Source: Astropecten irregularis (Eukaryota; Echinodermata; Asteroidea; Paxillosida; Astropectinidae). From it: a stretch of 64,000 bases of DNA. The stretch lies in contig OZ020257.1 of NCBI GenBank assembly GCA_963971285.1, positions 16,754,602 to 16,818,601 on the forward strand, read 5' to 3'. Below, piece by piece: positions 31,301-40,391 of the stretch. The notes beneath the pieces are model-generated. The model had not been told where the DNA came from and did not search any database. It worked only from the letters and a program-made list of their open reading frames with translations. Within the stretch, counting starts at the first letter, position 1; each line of letters opens with the position of its first letter. The position numbers were made by a program, and so were the translations under genes.

Positions 31301-34300
31301 TTGCATCAGTGTGAAGGGAAGACAAGATAGGCCTTGCAGCTGACTTGGCGAATTGCACAACGTCTGTGGTGTCAGCCTCAATCACAAACCGGAACGTCCT
31401 GCAAACTGCAAAGGGGTTACTTTCCAGTTGGCTGTATAGCACATACTTTATTGCCTCAATGAAATGATTAAGCGAACCCTTTGAAAAATCTGTACTTTCA
31501 TCCGCAGGGTTGGACACAGCACTATCCTGGTCCGGAGAGAGGGCTTCTTCGTTGTCCACGTGGGCTTGGAAAAGAAAGGCAGACCACCATCCATCTTGGC
31601 ATTCGGCAGCTGGTGGGGTGTTGTCCCAAGGCAACTCTATGAATTCAACACAAGTCTGGTAGAATTCATCAAGATCTGAGCCTCTACTAGACCAGGAACA
31701 AACCTCTCCAATTTCCCATACCAAAAATCCAATGTTAACGTCAGCTTGGTCGAAGAAGTCACATGTTGTACTAATTGCATCCGTGATTGTACCGGCGTTG
31801 TAGAGTCTACCTGCAACCTTGATCATCTCTCTGATGAAGGTCTGCCACTCCTCTGGTATAAGAGGCGACTCATCACCATCTACAGATTCATCTTTCGACT
31901 GCCACATGTCTCCAGATCCCGTATCATCATTCTCAGGATATATGATGGTATGCAATATCGATAAGTCAATGAACTCGTCGTTGTTGCGGTCGAATGCTCT
32001 GCCGATTGCCTCACATAATCCTCGGTTGCTATCAAAGCCAATGATGTCCCCGAGAGTAAATGGAATCTGAAGTTTAACTTCAATGAAATCCACAAAAGAT
32101 GTACAATGGTCTGCATTATTGAGGAGGGAGAACATTGATTCTTTGAAGTTGTCGATCATGCCATCTAGGAGGGCGGGATCTGCTCCTTCAGCAACTGCTT
32201 CTATGGAATAATAGCAGAGCTCATCGCTGTCCTGGTAGTTTCCTAAGAAGGTCATGACATCTCCCAAGAAGGTAATGGGATCTACCTCAGACATGTCCAT
32301 GTTCATCATCATCATTGATTCTGCCCATTGTGATATTTGAGATGAGTTGAATCCTGGGGCTGCTGTCGGAAGAGGTGCCATCTCGTCTCCTTGATTACAC
32401 AGCCAAGGTGATGCATTTGCTAGCAATCTTAAAGCAACATCCATGATATTGTCAACGATGACTTTAATGGTGACTTCTTGATTGGATATAATATCCTTTG
32501 CACCGTTACACAACTGTTCGTCCGTTGAGATGTCAATTCCGAGCATCTCGTGCACCCAGGAAACAAAATCCTCATAGGAGAGGTCTTCGTTGCCTAATAT
32601 AAGTCTCAACCAGCCTAGGATATCCTCATCTGAGGATTCGTCTTCATCCCAAGGTGTGGAGTCGGCGCCAGGCGTATGATCCCATGGCAGTTCGACAAAG
32701 TGGAGACAGACATGATAGAATTCATCAAGATCTGAGCCTCTACTAGACCAGGAACAAACCTCTCCAATTTCCCATACCAAAGATCCAATGTTAACGTCAG
32801 CTTGGTCGAAGAAGTCACACGTTGTACTAATTGCATCCGTGATTGTACCGGCGTTGTAGAGTCTACCTGCAACCTTGATCATCTCTCTGATGAAGGTCTG
32901 CCACTCCTCTGGTATAAGAGGCGACTCATCACCATCTACAGATTCATCTTTCGACTGCCACATGTCTCCAGATCCCGTATCATCATTCTCAGGATATATG
33001 ATGGTATGCAATATTGATAAGTCAATGAACTCGTCGTTGTTGCGGTCGAATGCTCTGCCGATTGCCTCACATAATCCTCGGTTGCTATCAAAGCCAATGA
33101 TGTCCCCGAGAGTAAATGGAATCTGAAGTTTAACTTCAATGAAATCCACAAAAGATGTACAATGGTCTGCATTATTGAGGAGGGAGAACATTGATTCTTT
33201 GAAGTTGTCGATCATGCCATCTAGGAGGGCGGGATCTGCTCCTTCAGCAACTGCTTCTATGGAATAATAGCAGAGCTCATCGCTGTCCTGGTAGTTTCCT
33301 AAGAAGGTCATGACATCTCCCAAGAAGGTAATGGGATCTACCTCAGACATGTCCATGTTCATCATCATCATTGATTCTGCCCATTGTGATATTTGAGATG
33401 AGTTGAATCCTGGGGCTGCTGTCGGAAGAGGTGCCATCTCGTCTCCTTGATTACACAGCCAAGGTGATGCATTTGCTAGCAATCTTAAAGCAACATCCAT
33501 GATATTGTCAACGATGACTTTAATGGTGACTTCTTGATTGGATATAATATCCTTTGCACCGTTACACAACTGTTCGTCCGTTGAGATGTCAATTCCGAGC
33601 ATCTCGTGCACCCAGGAAACAAAATCCTCATAGGAGAGGTCTTCGTTGCCTAATATAAGTCTCAACCAGCCTAGGATATCCTCATCTGAGGATTCGTCTT
33701 CATCCCAAGGTGTGGAGTCGGCGCCAGGCGTATGATCCCATGGTAGTTCGACAAAGTGGAGACAGACATGATAGAATTCATCAAGATCTGAGCCTCTACT
33801 AGACCAGGAACAAACCTCTCCAATTTCCCATACCAAAGATCCAATGTTAACGTCAGCTTGGTCGAAGAAGTCACACGTTGTACTAATTGCATCCGTGATT
33901 GTACCGGCGTTGTAGAGTCTACCTGCAACCTTGATCATCTCTCTGATGAAGGTCTGCCACTCCTCTGGTATAAGAGGCGACTCATCCCCATCTCCAGATC
34001 CAACAGGCGACTGCCACATATCTCCAGATCCCGTATCATCATTCTCAGGATATATGATGGTATGCAATATTGATAAGTCAATGAACTCGTCGTTGTTGCG
34101 GTCGAATGCTCTGCCGATTGCCTCACATAATCCTCGGTTGCTATCAAAGCCAATGATGTCCCCGAGAGTAAATGGAATCTGAAGTTTAACTTCAATGAAA
34201 TCCACAAATGATGTACAATGGTCTGCATTATTGAGGAGGGAGAACATTGATTCTTTGAAGTTGTCGATCATGCCATCTAGGAGGGCGGGATCTGCTCCTT

Positions 34301-37300
34301 CAGCAACTGCTTCTATGGAATAATAGCAGAGCTCATCGTTGTCCAGGTAGTTTCCTAAGAAGGTCATGACATCTCCCAAGAAGGTAATGGGATCTACCTC
34401 AGACATGTCCATGTTCATCATCATCATTGATTCTGCCCATTGTGATATTTGAGATGAGTTGAATCCTGGGGCTGCTGTCGGGGGAGGTGCCATCTCGTCT
34501 CCTTGATTACACAGCCAAGGTGATGCATTTGCTAGCAATCTTAAAGCAACATCCATGATATTATCAACGATGACTTTAATGGTGACTTCTTGATTAGATA
34601 TGATATCCTTTGCACCGTCACACAACTGTTCGTCCGTTGAGATATCAATTCCGAGCATCTCGTGCACCCAGGAAACAAAATCCTCATAGGAGAGGTCTTC
34701 GTTGCCTAATATAAGTCTCAACCAGCCTAGGATATCCTCATCTGGGGATTCTCCTTCCCAATGGCTGTCGTTCTCTTCATCCGTTTCATCTGTATCACTA
34801 TGTCCTTCTTGATGTGATTGGACCACTTTCAAGCATGTATCAAGAAAAGCTTCCCGACTGTGTGGCTGGCTGGCCCACTCACAGAGTGGGTAAAAGTCAT
34901 GTCCTAAGAAAAGCCCAAGTCCATCAGTTGTGTCGAAACCATTGCACGAGTCTTCGACAATATCCTTGAACGTACCGGCATTAAGTAAGTATCCGGCCGC
35001 TTTGATCATAGCCTCGCTCATGAAAATCCTGTCATCCCTTTGATCTGCACCGGAAAGTAAAAGATTCTCGATTGCAGAAATATCTGTCTCCTGGTTGAAT
35101 GACTCTTTGATTGTTTGGCAGAGGTGACGGTTATTATCAAACCCATGGAAGTAACCCATGTCGAAGGGGTCTCCATACGTCTCCTGCATGATTTCCATAA
35201 ACGTCTCGCACACCTCTATGTTTGCCATCATATCGTAAAAGGTTTGTTTCATAGTATCCACAATCTCGTTTAGTTGTCTAGGATCTGCATCATCGGCAAC
35301 GGCGCCGACGGAATCTATGCAAAGATCGTCGCTGTTCTCGTAATGGCCAAGAAAGGTGAACAGTGTTCCCAGAAAATCAGTCGACTCGTCAGTGAGGTTC
35401 ATTCTTCTGTAAATGGACTTTTCCCACGAGGGCGCCGGACTCGATTCAAAGAATGGATTCTGCGTTGGCTCTACAGTTGGTTCTTCTTTTGGATCTTTGT
35501 CATTGCCGTAGCATAGCTCTGGTGAGATATGTGCAAAGAAGCGGAATGTGGCGTCCATTGCTCTGTCAAACAGGAACTGCATCGTGAGACTTCTATTTGC
35601 AACAAACTTTTCGGCATGTTCACAAATGACTTCAGGGGAAGAATATCCATCGTCTACGAATAAATGGTAGAACTGGGAAGGAAGATCACCTTGCATGGCA
35701 CCGTTTAACCAGAAATCCATCTGAAGCAACCAGGGTTTGTCACCCAAAAGGGATGGTATGAAGCTTGGCCACCAGCTGTCAACGTCGGTGTTTTCATCCA
35801 GCCACTCGCCGTCGTCGAAAAATTGTTTGCAGTTTTCAATGAGCCCCGCCGGGTCTGGATCATGAAAGAGATTGCATACCCTGTCCATCTCCAAGCTGTC
35901 GAATTTGGTACCGCTGTAGATAATGCAGGGGAAAAGAGCTGCTTCCTTGATGGTAGAATTGAATAGTCTTCCGGCCACTAAAAGTGCTCCTCTCCCGTCA
36001 AGGTTAGGCCCCTCCAAGAAAAGGTCAATGAGGTATTCGGAGATATGAGGACCAAATGCATACTTGATTTCCGCACACACACTCGCTGCGTCAACAAAGC
36101 CATTTGCACTGTCCCCAAAAAGATCTAAATCGTTGTTGATAACGCTAAGAAGACGAGTGCAAATTCTCTCATCCCTGGTCGCTTCTAGAAGTTTGTTCCG
36201 CATACCAGTAACTCTTTCGCTCAAAGAATCAAAGTAGAACTGAGTTCTTGTAGAGTAACACATTTCCTCCCTTGAGGAATACCCACCTAGCACGGCAAGT
36301 AACCCAGCCACTTGATTGCCTGAAAGAGGACCCAGATGGACGTTCTCCCACTCCGATTTCTTACTGTCATCGCCGGCTCTGTCTGAATGATCTGGGTACC
36401 ATGACGGTTCATCGCTTGGCTTAGGGGACTGAACGGGAGGGTCAGGTACTCCTCCTGTAAATGGCTTGTCGGTGCCCTCAAATGAATCCTTTTCGCATAG
36501 TTCCGGTATGGAGTATGCTAAAGCCTCCAGCATGCTGTCGAGAATCTTTATGATGACATCGCGAACTGTCATCGTATTTTCGTGTATCTTCCAGCCAAAT
36601 CGCTCGCAGATAGAGTCTACATCAGCATCATGGATGCTAAGGATGTTTTGTAAGAGGTGTTTGAAATCTGGCACAGGTAAGGAATATTCGTCTCTATCAC
36701 GATCGCCCATTAAGTCAAACCATTCTGAAAACCATGCCTTCAGTAGCTCTTCATGGGAAAAGTATCCACCTGGACCAATAAACCCATCTCCCCGCCAACC
36801 AGAACCGTCTGTCGAATCTCCAGACAAACCAGAACCGTCTGCAGAATCTCTCCAATCACCAGACCCCTCGTCTGAATCTCTCCTCCCGCCAGACCCTTCT
36901 GCGGAGTCTCTCCATCCGCCAGAAGAGCCCTGTCCTGGGCGTTTCCACCATCCAGAACCGTCTACGGAATCTCGCCACCAACCGGAACCCTCTCCAGGAC
37001 GTTTCCACCAGCCTGAATCCTTTCCCGGGCGTTTCCACCAGCCAGAACCGTCTGCTGAATCTCTCCACCAACCGGAACCCTCTCCTGGACGTTTCAACCA
37101 ACCGGAACCCTCTCCTGAACCTATCCACCAGCCAGAGCTCTCTGCTGGATATCCCCGGCCACCAGAGCCCTCTGTTGGATCTCTCCACCAACCCGAGCCC
37201 TCTGCTGGAAATCTCGACCCACTAGAATCCGCTGCTGGATCTTTCCTCCCACCAGAACCCTTCACGGGTTCCGTTGGAACAAAGTAACCTTCTTCTGGGC

Positions 37301-39560
37301 CTCCTAAATCATCCGAATCCCCAGCTGAATCCTTTGAATCACCAAATTCATCAACCGCGTCTCTCCACCAACCCGAACCTTCGTCTATAATTGTTATAAG
37401 ACCCGAACCCTCAGTTGGATCTCTTGAAGCGTCGGAGCCCTCAGTGGGATCTCTTGAACCATCAAAACCTCCTGTTGGATCTCTTGAAGCATCGGAACCC
37501 TCTGTTGGATCCCTTGAAGCATCGGAACCCTCGGTTGGATCTCTAGAAGCATCGGAACCCTCGGTTGGATCTCTTGAAGCATCGGAACCTTCGGTGGGAT
37601 CTCTTGAACCATCAGAACCTCCTGTTGGATCTCTTGAAGCATCGGAACCCTCGGTTGGATCTCTTGAAGCATCGGAACCTTCGGTGGGATCTCTTGAACC
37701 ATCAGAACCTCCTGTTGGATCTCTTGAAGCATCGGAACCCTCTGTTGGATCCCTTGAAGCATCGGAACCCTCGGTTGGATCTCTAGAAGCATCGGAACCC
37801 TCGGTTGGATCCCTTGAAGCATCGGAACCCTCGGTGGGATCTCTTGAACCATCAGAACCCCTTGATGGATCTCTTGAAGCATCGGAACCCTCGGTTGGAT
37901 CCCTTGAAGCATCGGAACCCTCGGTGGGATCTCTTGAGGCACCGGAACCCTCTGTTGGATCTCTTGAAGCATCGGAACCCTCTGTGGGATCTCTTGAACC
38001 ATCAGAACCCCCTGATGGATCTCTTGAAGCATCGGAACCCTCGGTTGGATCTCTAGAAGTTTCGGAACCCTCGGTTGGATCTCTTGAAGCATCTGAACCT
38101 TCTGTTGGATCTTTTGATGTATCTGAACCATCTGTTGGATCGTCTGTGTCTTCTGCAGACCCTTCACCTGAATCCAGCCCGCACAGGGCTAGGCATTGTC
38201 GTATGAGCTCATCTGAAGAGTCTGTCTCCAACGCGGCACACATCATCTCGTCAGCGGAACTTGACACTGGCCTCAAGGCTCGGCAAAGTCCAACGAAACC
38301 TCCACGTACCGTGGAGCTGTTCAAGAAGCCACCAGCAGCTCTAACAACCTTGATAATGTTAAGCCCCAACGTAGAAGCCATGTCTGCAGAGGTAAACTGA
38401 AATTCTGCATCTGGATTCTGCAGCATTTCTTGAATGTTGCTGCACATTATCTCTATGGAGTCATAACCCGCTTCTGTGTGAAAACTCATCCATACGCCAT
38501 GGCTCTCTAGCCGATTGAGCAGCTCAGAGCACTTGCTTGTGTCATCGATGAGAGCCGTCAGCAACTCGTCGGTAGATGCCGTAATCAGTTGGTCATAGCG
38601 AAGTCCGTTTGATGCTGCCAGACTTTCAGCGGCTTCACAAAATTGTTGGGTATCCTGAATTCCAGATAATATGCTGAAAACCTGAAGAAGTGTGTTTCCC
38701 AAGTGGATGTCCCGGAGAGAACTAGACTCGCCACAGGAGAGGAGTGAAAGTGGAACCAAACGCCTCAAAGCCGTAGATGTGATGTTTCGAATCAGCTCGC
38801 GGCCAGAGAGAGATCTGTTGTAGACCACAGCCCCCAACCTATTGCAAGTCTCGTACTGATTATCATCTGAAAATCCGAGAACATCTTGCAAGAACTGGGA
38901 TGGATAGAGATAACCAAAAGCTGGTATGTTCCAGAAGTCCCAACCGTCTGGTGAAGCTTCTCCTGTCTCGGCATTACCGAGGGTGGTCTGATCCCGAGAA
39001 CCTTTATTTGATTGATAATACGAATCTTCGTATGGTACGGTATATTCTAATATGTTGTTCCAGTACTCGCTGGTTAATCCGTCTGACGCTTCTTCCTCTA
39101 CCTCCGTCCAGAGTTCTTGACAAACATCGGATATGCCCTCTACTGGCTCGCCGGTGCGAAGAGATTGGAGGACCGGGTCGCACACGCCTTGAACCGTATT
39201 TCCAAGGAGCTGCGAAGCGATCGGTCCGAACGCAACGCAGACCTCGCCCACCGCCTCCTTAAGGGTGTCGGAGTTCCAAGACCTAGCCGCAACGTCGACC
39301 ATCGTTGGCACATCGACACCAGGAACGATTTGACCAGTGACCGCAAACTCACTGTCAGCGCCGCTTCCAGCCAGAGATGTCACGTTCCACTCCACCTGCC
39401 AGTAAGTGTCGGACTCGGTTGGTGGGGGAGAAGGTGACGACTCCAACCCCGAATCCGTATCCTCTTCGATGGAGCCATTCTGTGCTCGTACATCAGAAGC
39501 TAACATTAACACCAGAACAATTGAAAAGCGTGCCACAGTGAAAGCCATTTTTTGTATCAT
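13316..39560 (-). CDS. Giant REJ/GPS single-pass surface protein with helical Cys-repeat ectodomain (4,790 aa)
   Basis: Twenty-eight exons, from 5' to 3': 39560-29981, 26893-26606, 26094-25921, 25438-25282, 24353-24248, 23668-23527, 23119-23045, 22924-22781, 22326-22117, 21999-21829, 21523-21260, 21152-20954, 20737-20586, 20451-20219, 19691-19479, 18929-18806, 18642-18535, 18352-18195, 18012-17830, 17489-17363, 16728-16682, 16507-16309, 15985-15829, 15496-15317, 15035-14875, 14574-14293, 14052-14008, 13809-13316. The sum, 14,373 nt, divides by three with phases matching at every junction. Residues: signal peptide about 1-26; helical Cys-repeats about 30-465 and 930-3193; minisatellite stalk 470-721; Trp/Ser-Gly stalk 767-927; DCxGxC repeats 3194-3425; IPT/TIG-like domain 3425-3510; REJ region about 3580-4200; GPS 4547-4585 with HLTS; TM 4637-4661; 129-aa tail with PPVY. 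REJ and GPS relatives act at cell surfaces (PKD1, sea urchin REJ), but this one is single-pass. The role is unknown. Met5 (39548) has a better Kozak context than Met1. Confidence 0.88.
13689..13809 (-). other. Transmembrane segment of the giant protein
   Basis: Residues 4637-4661 are an uninterrupted Val/Ile/Ala/Leu stretch, with one Cys and one Gly, ending in the stop-transfer KTKK. The tail that follows is Pro/Ser/Gln-rich, has repeated TPRR motifs and ends with PPPVYIPP, a PPxY-type WW-domain ligand. Confidence 0.85.
14293..14574 (-). other. GPS (autoproteolysis) exon of the giant gene
   Basis: The exon encodes YECRYWD, LVWSDDG and ECLTDHLTSF, the signature of a GPCR proteolysis site. Predicted cleavage falls between Leu4582 and Thr4583. 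Of the four family cysteines only the first (4547) and third (4577) remain. The second is Leu4562 and the fourth is Thr, so one of the two usual disulfides is gone. The HLT cleavage triad itself is intact. Confidence 0.8.
15230..15280. repeat. CAA/CAG microsatellite, intronic
   Basis: A run of AACAACAGC-type triplets in an intron of the giant gene next to the exon ending at 15317. A similar GTT/GCT run lies at 21705-21765 in the intron between the exons ending at 21829 and starting at 21523. Confidence 0.7.
15560..15651 (-). mobile_element. tRNA-derived SINE, antisense, intronic
   Basis: On the minus strand GGGCTGGATATTGG, GGTAGAGCGC and GTTCGAATCCCGCTCC line up as a tRNA-like head with a B box. 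It belongs to the same family as the copies at 7999-8060 and 52,280-52,460 and lies between two giant-gene exons. Confidence 0.65.
21705..21765. repeat. GTT/GCT triplet microsatellite, intronic
   Basis: A run of GTTGCTGCTGTT-type triplets inside the giant-gene intron at 21,524-21,828. No coding role is inferred. Confidence 0.7.
24020..24230 (-). mobile_element. Non-LTR retrotransposon RT tail fragment
   Basis: The minus strand encodes RKRQLQFIGHALRKEEMED followed by TGKIEGKRAGGRQR, the conserved C-terminal pattern of many LINE reverse transcriptases (xGHxxR followed by GkxxGxRxxGRQ). It lies in an intron of the giant gene on the same strand. No catalytic domain remains. Confidence 0.75.
24540..24900 (-). 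mobile_element. Second LINE ORF 3' fragment, frameshifted
   Basis: The minus strand reads WRSQLHKQLKGGKD, AAEKRAKWRE and then CGRDCHSCIG. This resembles the terminal zinc-knuckle-like CxxCxR...C.S.IGL tail of jockey/CR1-group retrotransposons. The first Cys and the expected SH after IG are disrupted by frame changes. A decayed copy. Confidence 0.6.
24981..25260. mobile_element. 280-bp MITE with CTATACGCCGTGC ends
   Basis: Left CTATACGCCGTGCTACTGCC is mirrored exactly at the right end, 25241-25260. GCCGTGCTA-type motifs recur inside. It sits between the giant-gene exons ending at 25282 and starting at 24353. Confidence 0.8.
25653..25678. repeat. Short interstitial telomere-like repeat
   Basis: GCTAGGGTTAACCCTAACCC and then TAACCC: three CCCTAA units with a head-to-head inversion at GGGTTAACCC. 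Intronic. Confidence 0.6.
26231..26427. mobile_element. GGGAGAC-ended MITE, copy 1
   Basis: It begins TAGGGAGAC and shares CCAAACCAATGAACTTGAAATTGAC and TTAAAATATGGAC words with the copies at 44,721-44,960 and 59,094-59,290. The right end is degenerate (TGTCTCTCTTA). Intronic in the giant gene. Confidence 0.65.
26948..27017. mobile_element. Short GGGTCGATTTC-family MITE, copy 1
   Basis: GGGATCGATT and AATCGATCCC form the inverted ends, with ACGATCGATCGTAAG inside. It is related to the copies at 27,410-27,554 and 47,481-47,634. Confidence 0.55.
27410..27554. mobile_element. GGGTCGATTTC-family MITE, copy 2
   Basis: It opens GGGGTCGATTTCACCAAAC and closes with a diverged GATATCGGCACC. Internal TTACGACC and AGGGCTT words match copy 3 at 47,481-47,634. 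It sits in the 3.1-kb first intron of the giant gene. Confidence 0.55.
27555..29025. other. Giant-gene intron 1, unassigned part
   Basis: No exon with family resemblance is seen here on either strand. A C-run of about 12 lies at 28106-28118. The 130-aa plus-strand frame at 27758-28150 shows no recognisable features. Confidence 0.4.
29026..29352 (-). mobile_element. TA-flanked ~360-bp MITE (family A), reverse copy
   Basis: Ends TTAAAGATAACATCATAC and TATACTACCTTTAA. Internal words ATATCAAGGAAGATACA and TTCAGTCCCATACGGTGCCC match the other copies. This is the only clear copy of the family left of 40 kb. Confidence 0.75.
29737..29848. mobile_element. 112-bp foldback repeat
   Basis: GAGTTAGTAGGGCCTGACGC on the left and GCGTCAGGCCCTCCTAACTC on the right are near-perfect inverted copies. 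AGGATC and GATCC words repeat inside. It lies just downstream of the first-exon donor of the giant gene. Confidence 0.7.
31660..34746 (-). repeat. Three near-identical 1,056-bp tandem repeats in giant exon 1
   Basis: The same 352-aa module recurs with a period of exactly 1,056 bp, about residues 1605-2634. Matching words recur at 31746, 32802 and 33858. Each copy carries SYEDFVSWVHEMLGI, SPWLCNQGDE, GFDSNRGLCEAI and AGRLYNAGTITDAI. Copies differ by few substitutions, the main one being a swap near 31,880-31,920, 32,935-32,975 and 33,990-34,030 (DESVDGD in two copies, PVGSGDGD in the other). This implies recent duplication or ongoing conversion. Older, diverged modules lie on both sides. Confidence 0.95.
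36780..37260 (-). repeat. Trp/Ser-Gly repeat stalk in giant exon 1
   Basis: About a dozen imperfect units of the form GSGWWRDSADGSGWWKRPGE, around residues 767-927. The Ser-Gly pairs sit after acidic residues and next to tryptophans. That pattern is known to favour glycosaminoglycan attachment; the modification itself is inference. Confidence 0.85.
37407..38150 (-). repeat. 30-bp coding minisatellite (about 25 units)
   Basis: Tandem units encode DPTEGSDASR with variants DPTGGSDGSR, DPSRGSDGSR, DPTEGSETSR and DPTGGFDGSR, residues about 470-721. Variants recur in an ordered way (four standard units then a GG unit), which points to higher-order duplication. As the period is a multiple of three and lacks stops, the other frames also stay open; these are not separate genes. 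Confidence 0.95.
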
Positions 39561-40028
39561 TTACTGGGATTGATATCTTACCCCAAAAATACAGACTCGC
39601 ACTTCAGCCAGGTGTGACCGGAAGCCCTGGATGTCAACTCGTCAACGTCGTACCTCTCGCAGAATTATAGGCTGTGGGGGACACAATAAAGAAACGAGAA
39701 ACAAATACGAAAATCAGACTGGCCGAGTCATTCGAGGCATCCCTATAGTGAACATTTAAGAATAATTAAATCGTTGTCGTAACATTCATTTACTCATTTC
39801 ATTTGATACACTGCTTGTTTAATGATTACTCTATGCGTTTGTATATACACCCATCACGACACTGAATTGTTATGTGAACGGGGTTCCACCACCTTAATGA
39901 CTCAACAAATACCTAAAGAGGTTGTATACATTAACATCAAACTCGTACTTTTCTAATGTTTAATCAGTAGCACAATTAAAAATCTCATCGACATTCGATC
40001 AGTGATTCTCTCTTTTTATCGATAGCAT
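39561..40028. promoter_or_regulatory. Upstream region of the giant gene, no motif recognised
   Basis: This stretch should hold the 5' UTR and core promoter of the minus-strand giant gene. I see no convincing TATA box or initiator. The signal-peptide ATG (39560) is preceded on the minus strand by CCAGTAA, which gives an upstream in-frame stop. Confidence 0.3.
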
Positions 40029-40391
40029 TTAAAGGTAGTATCATACTTTGGTAGTATACCAAAACAGAAATCTTCACAGATTTACCAATAACTTACAGGG
40101 TAAAAAGATGGTGATGGTAGAAACATACCGTTAAAAATTGTCTGCTTGAAATGCTGTATTTATTCAGAAAAGAGTACAATCGGTGACCAAAATTATTTTT
40201 GATCGTTTATAGATCAAAAATGAAAAATAAAAGTCTTAAGAAATACTGCGGCCGTTTTCCACTGTTTTCTCAAGAATTGGGCACCGTATGGGACTGAAAT
40301 TTTCACAGATGACTGTTCCTGTACCTTTCTTAATATTTTTGCCAAATCTGTATTTCTTTGACAGAAAAACAAAGTATGATATTACCTTTAA
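40029..40391 (+). mobile_element. Family A MITE, full copy
   Basis: Terminal inverted repeats AAAGGTAGTATCATACTTTG and CAAAGTATGATATTACCTTT, flanked by TA. A GATCAAAA-rich hairpin lies in the centre. 363 bp, no coding capacity. Confidence 0.85.

Noticed and set aside
36466..37287. A 273-aa plus-strand Pro/Ser-rich frame
   Set aside because: Antisense shadow of the Trp/Ser-Gly repeat region.
37407..38150. Regular ~30-bp repeats resembling a CRISPR array
   Set aside because: Units are contiguous with no unique spacers, lie within a coding exon, and the genome is eukaryotic.
37394..38167. A 257-aa alternative minus-strand frame across the minisatellite
   Set aside because: Same cause: all frames of the stop-free 30-bp repeat stay open, and neither end extends into conserved sequence.
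37444..38400. A 318-aa plus-strand frame across the minisatellite
   Set aside because: It is the antisense reading of a 30-bp repeat without stops; the minus-strand frame is continuous with signal peptide and Cys-repeat domains on both sides.
40029..40391. piggyBac origin of the family A MITEs based on TTAA at the ends
   Set aside because: Copies at 41,291 (TCTAAAGG) and 48,778 (CTTTACT) lack TTAA but keep TA, so TA is the better target.
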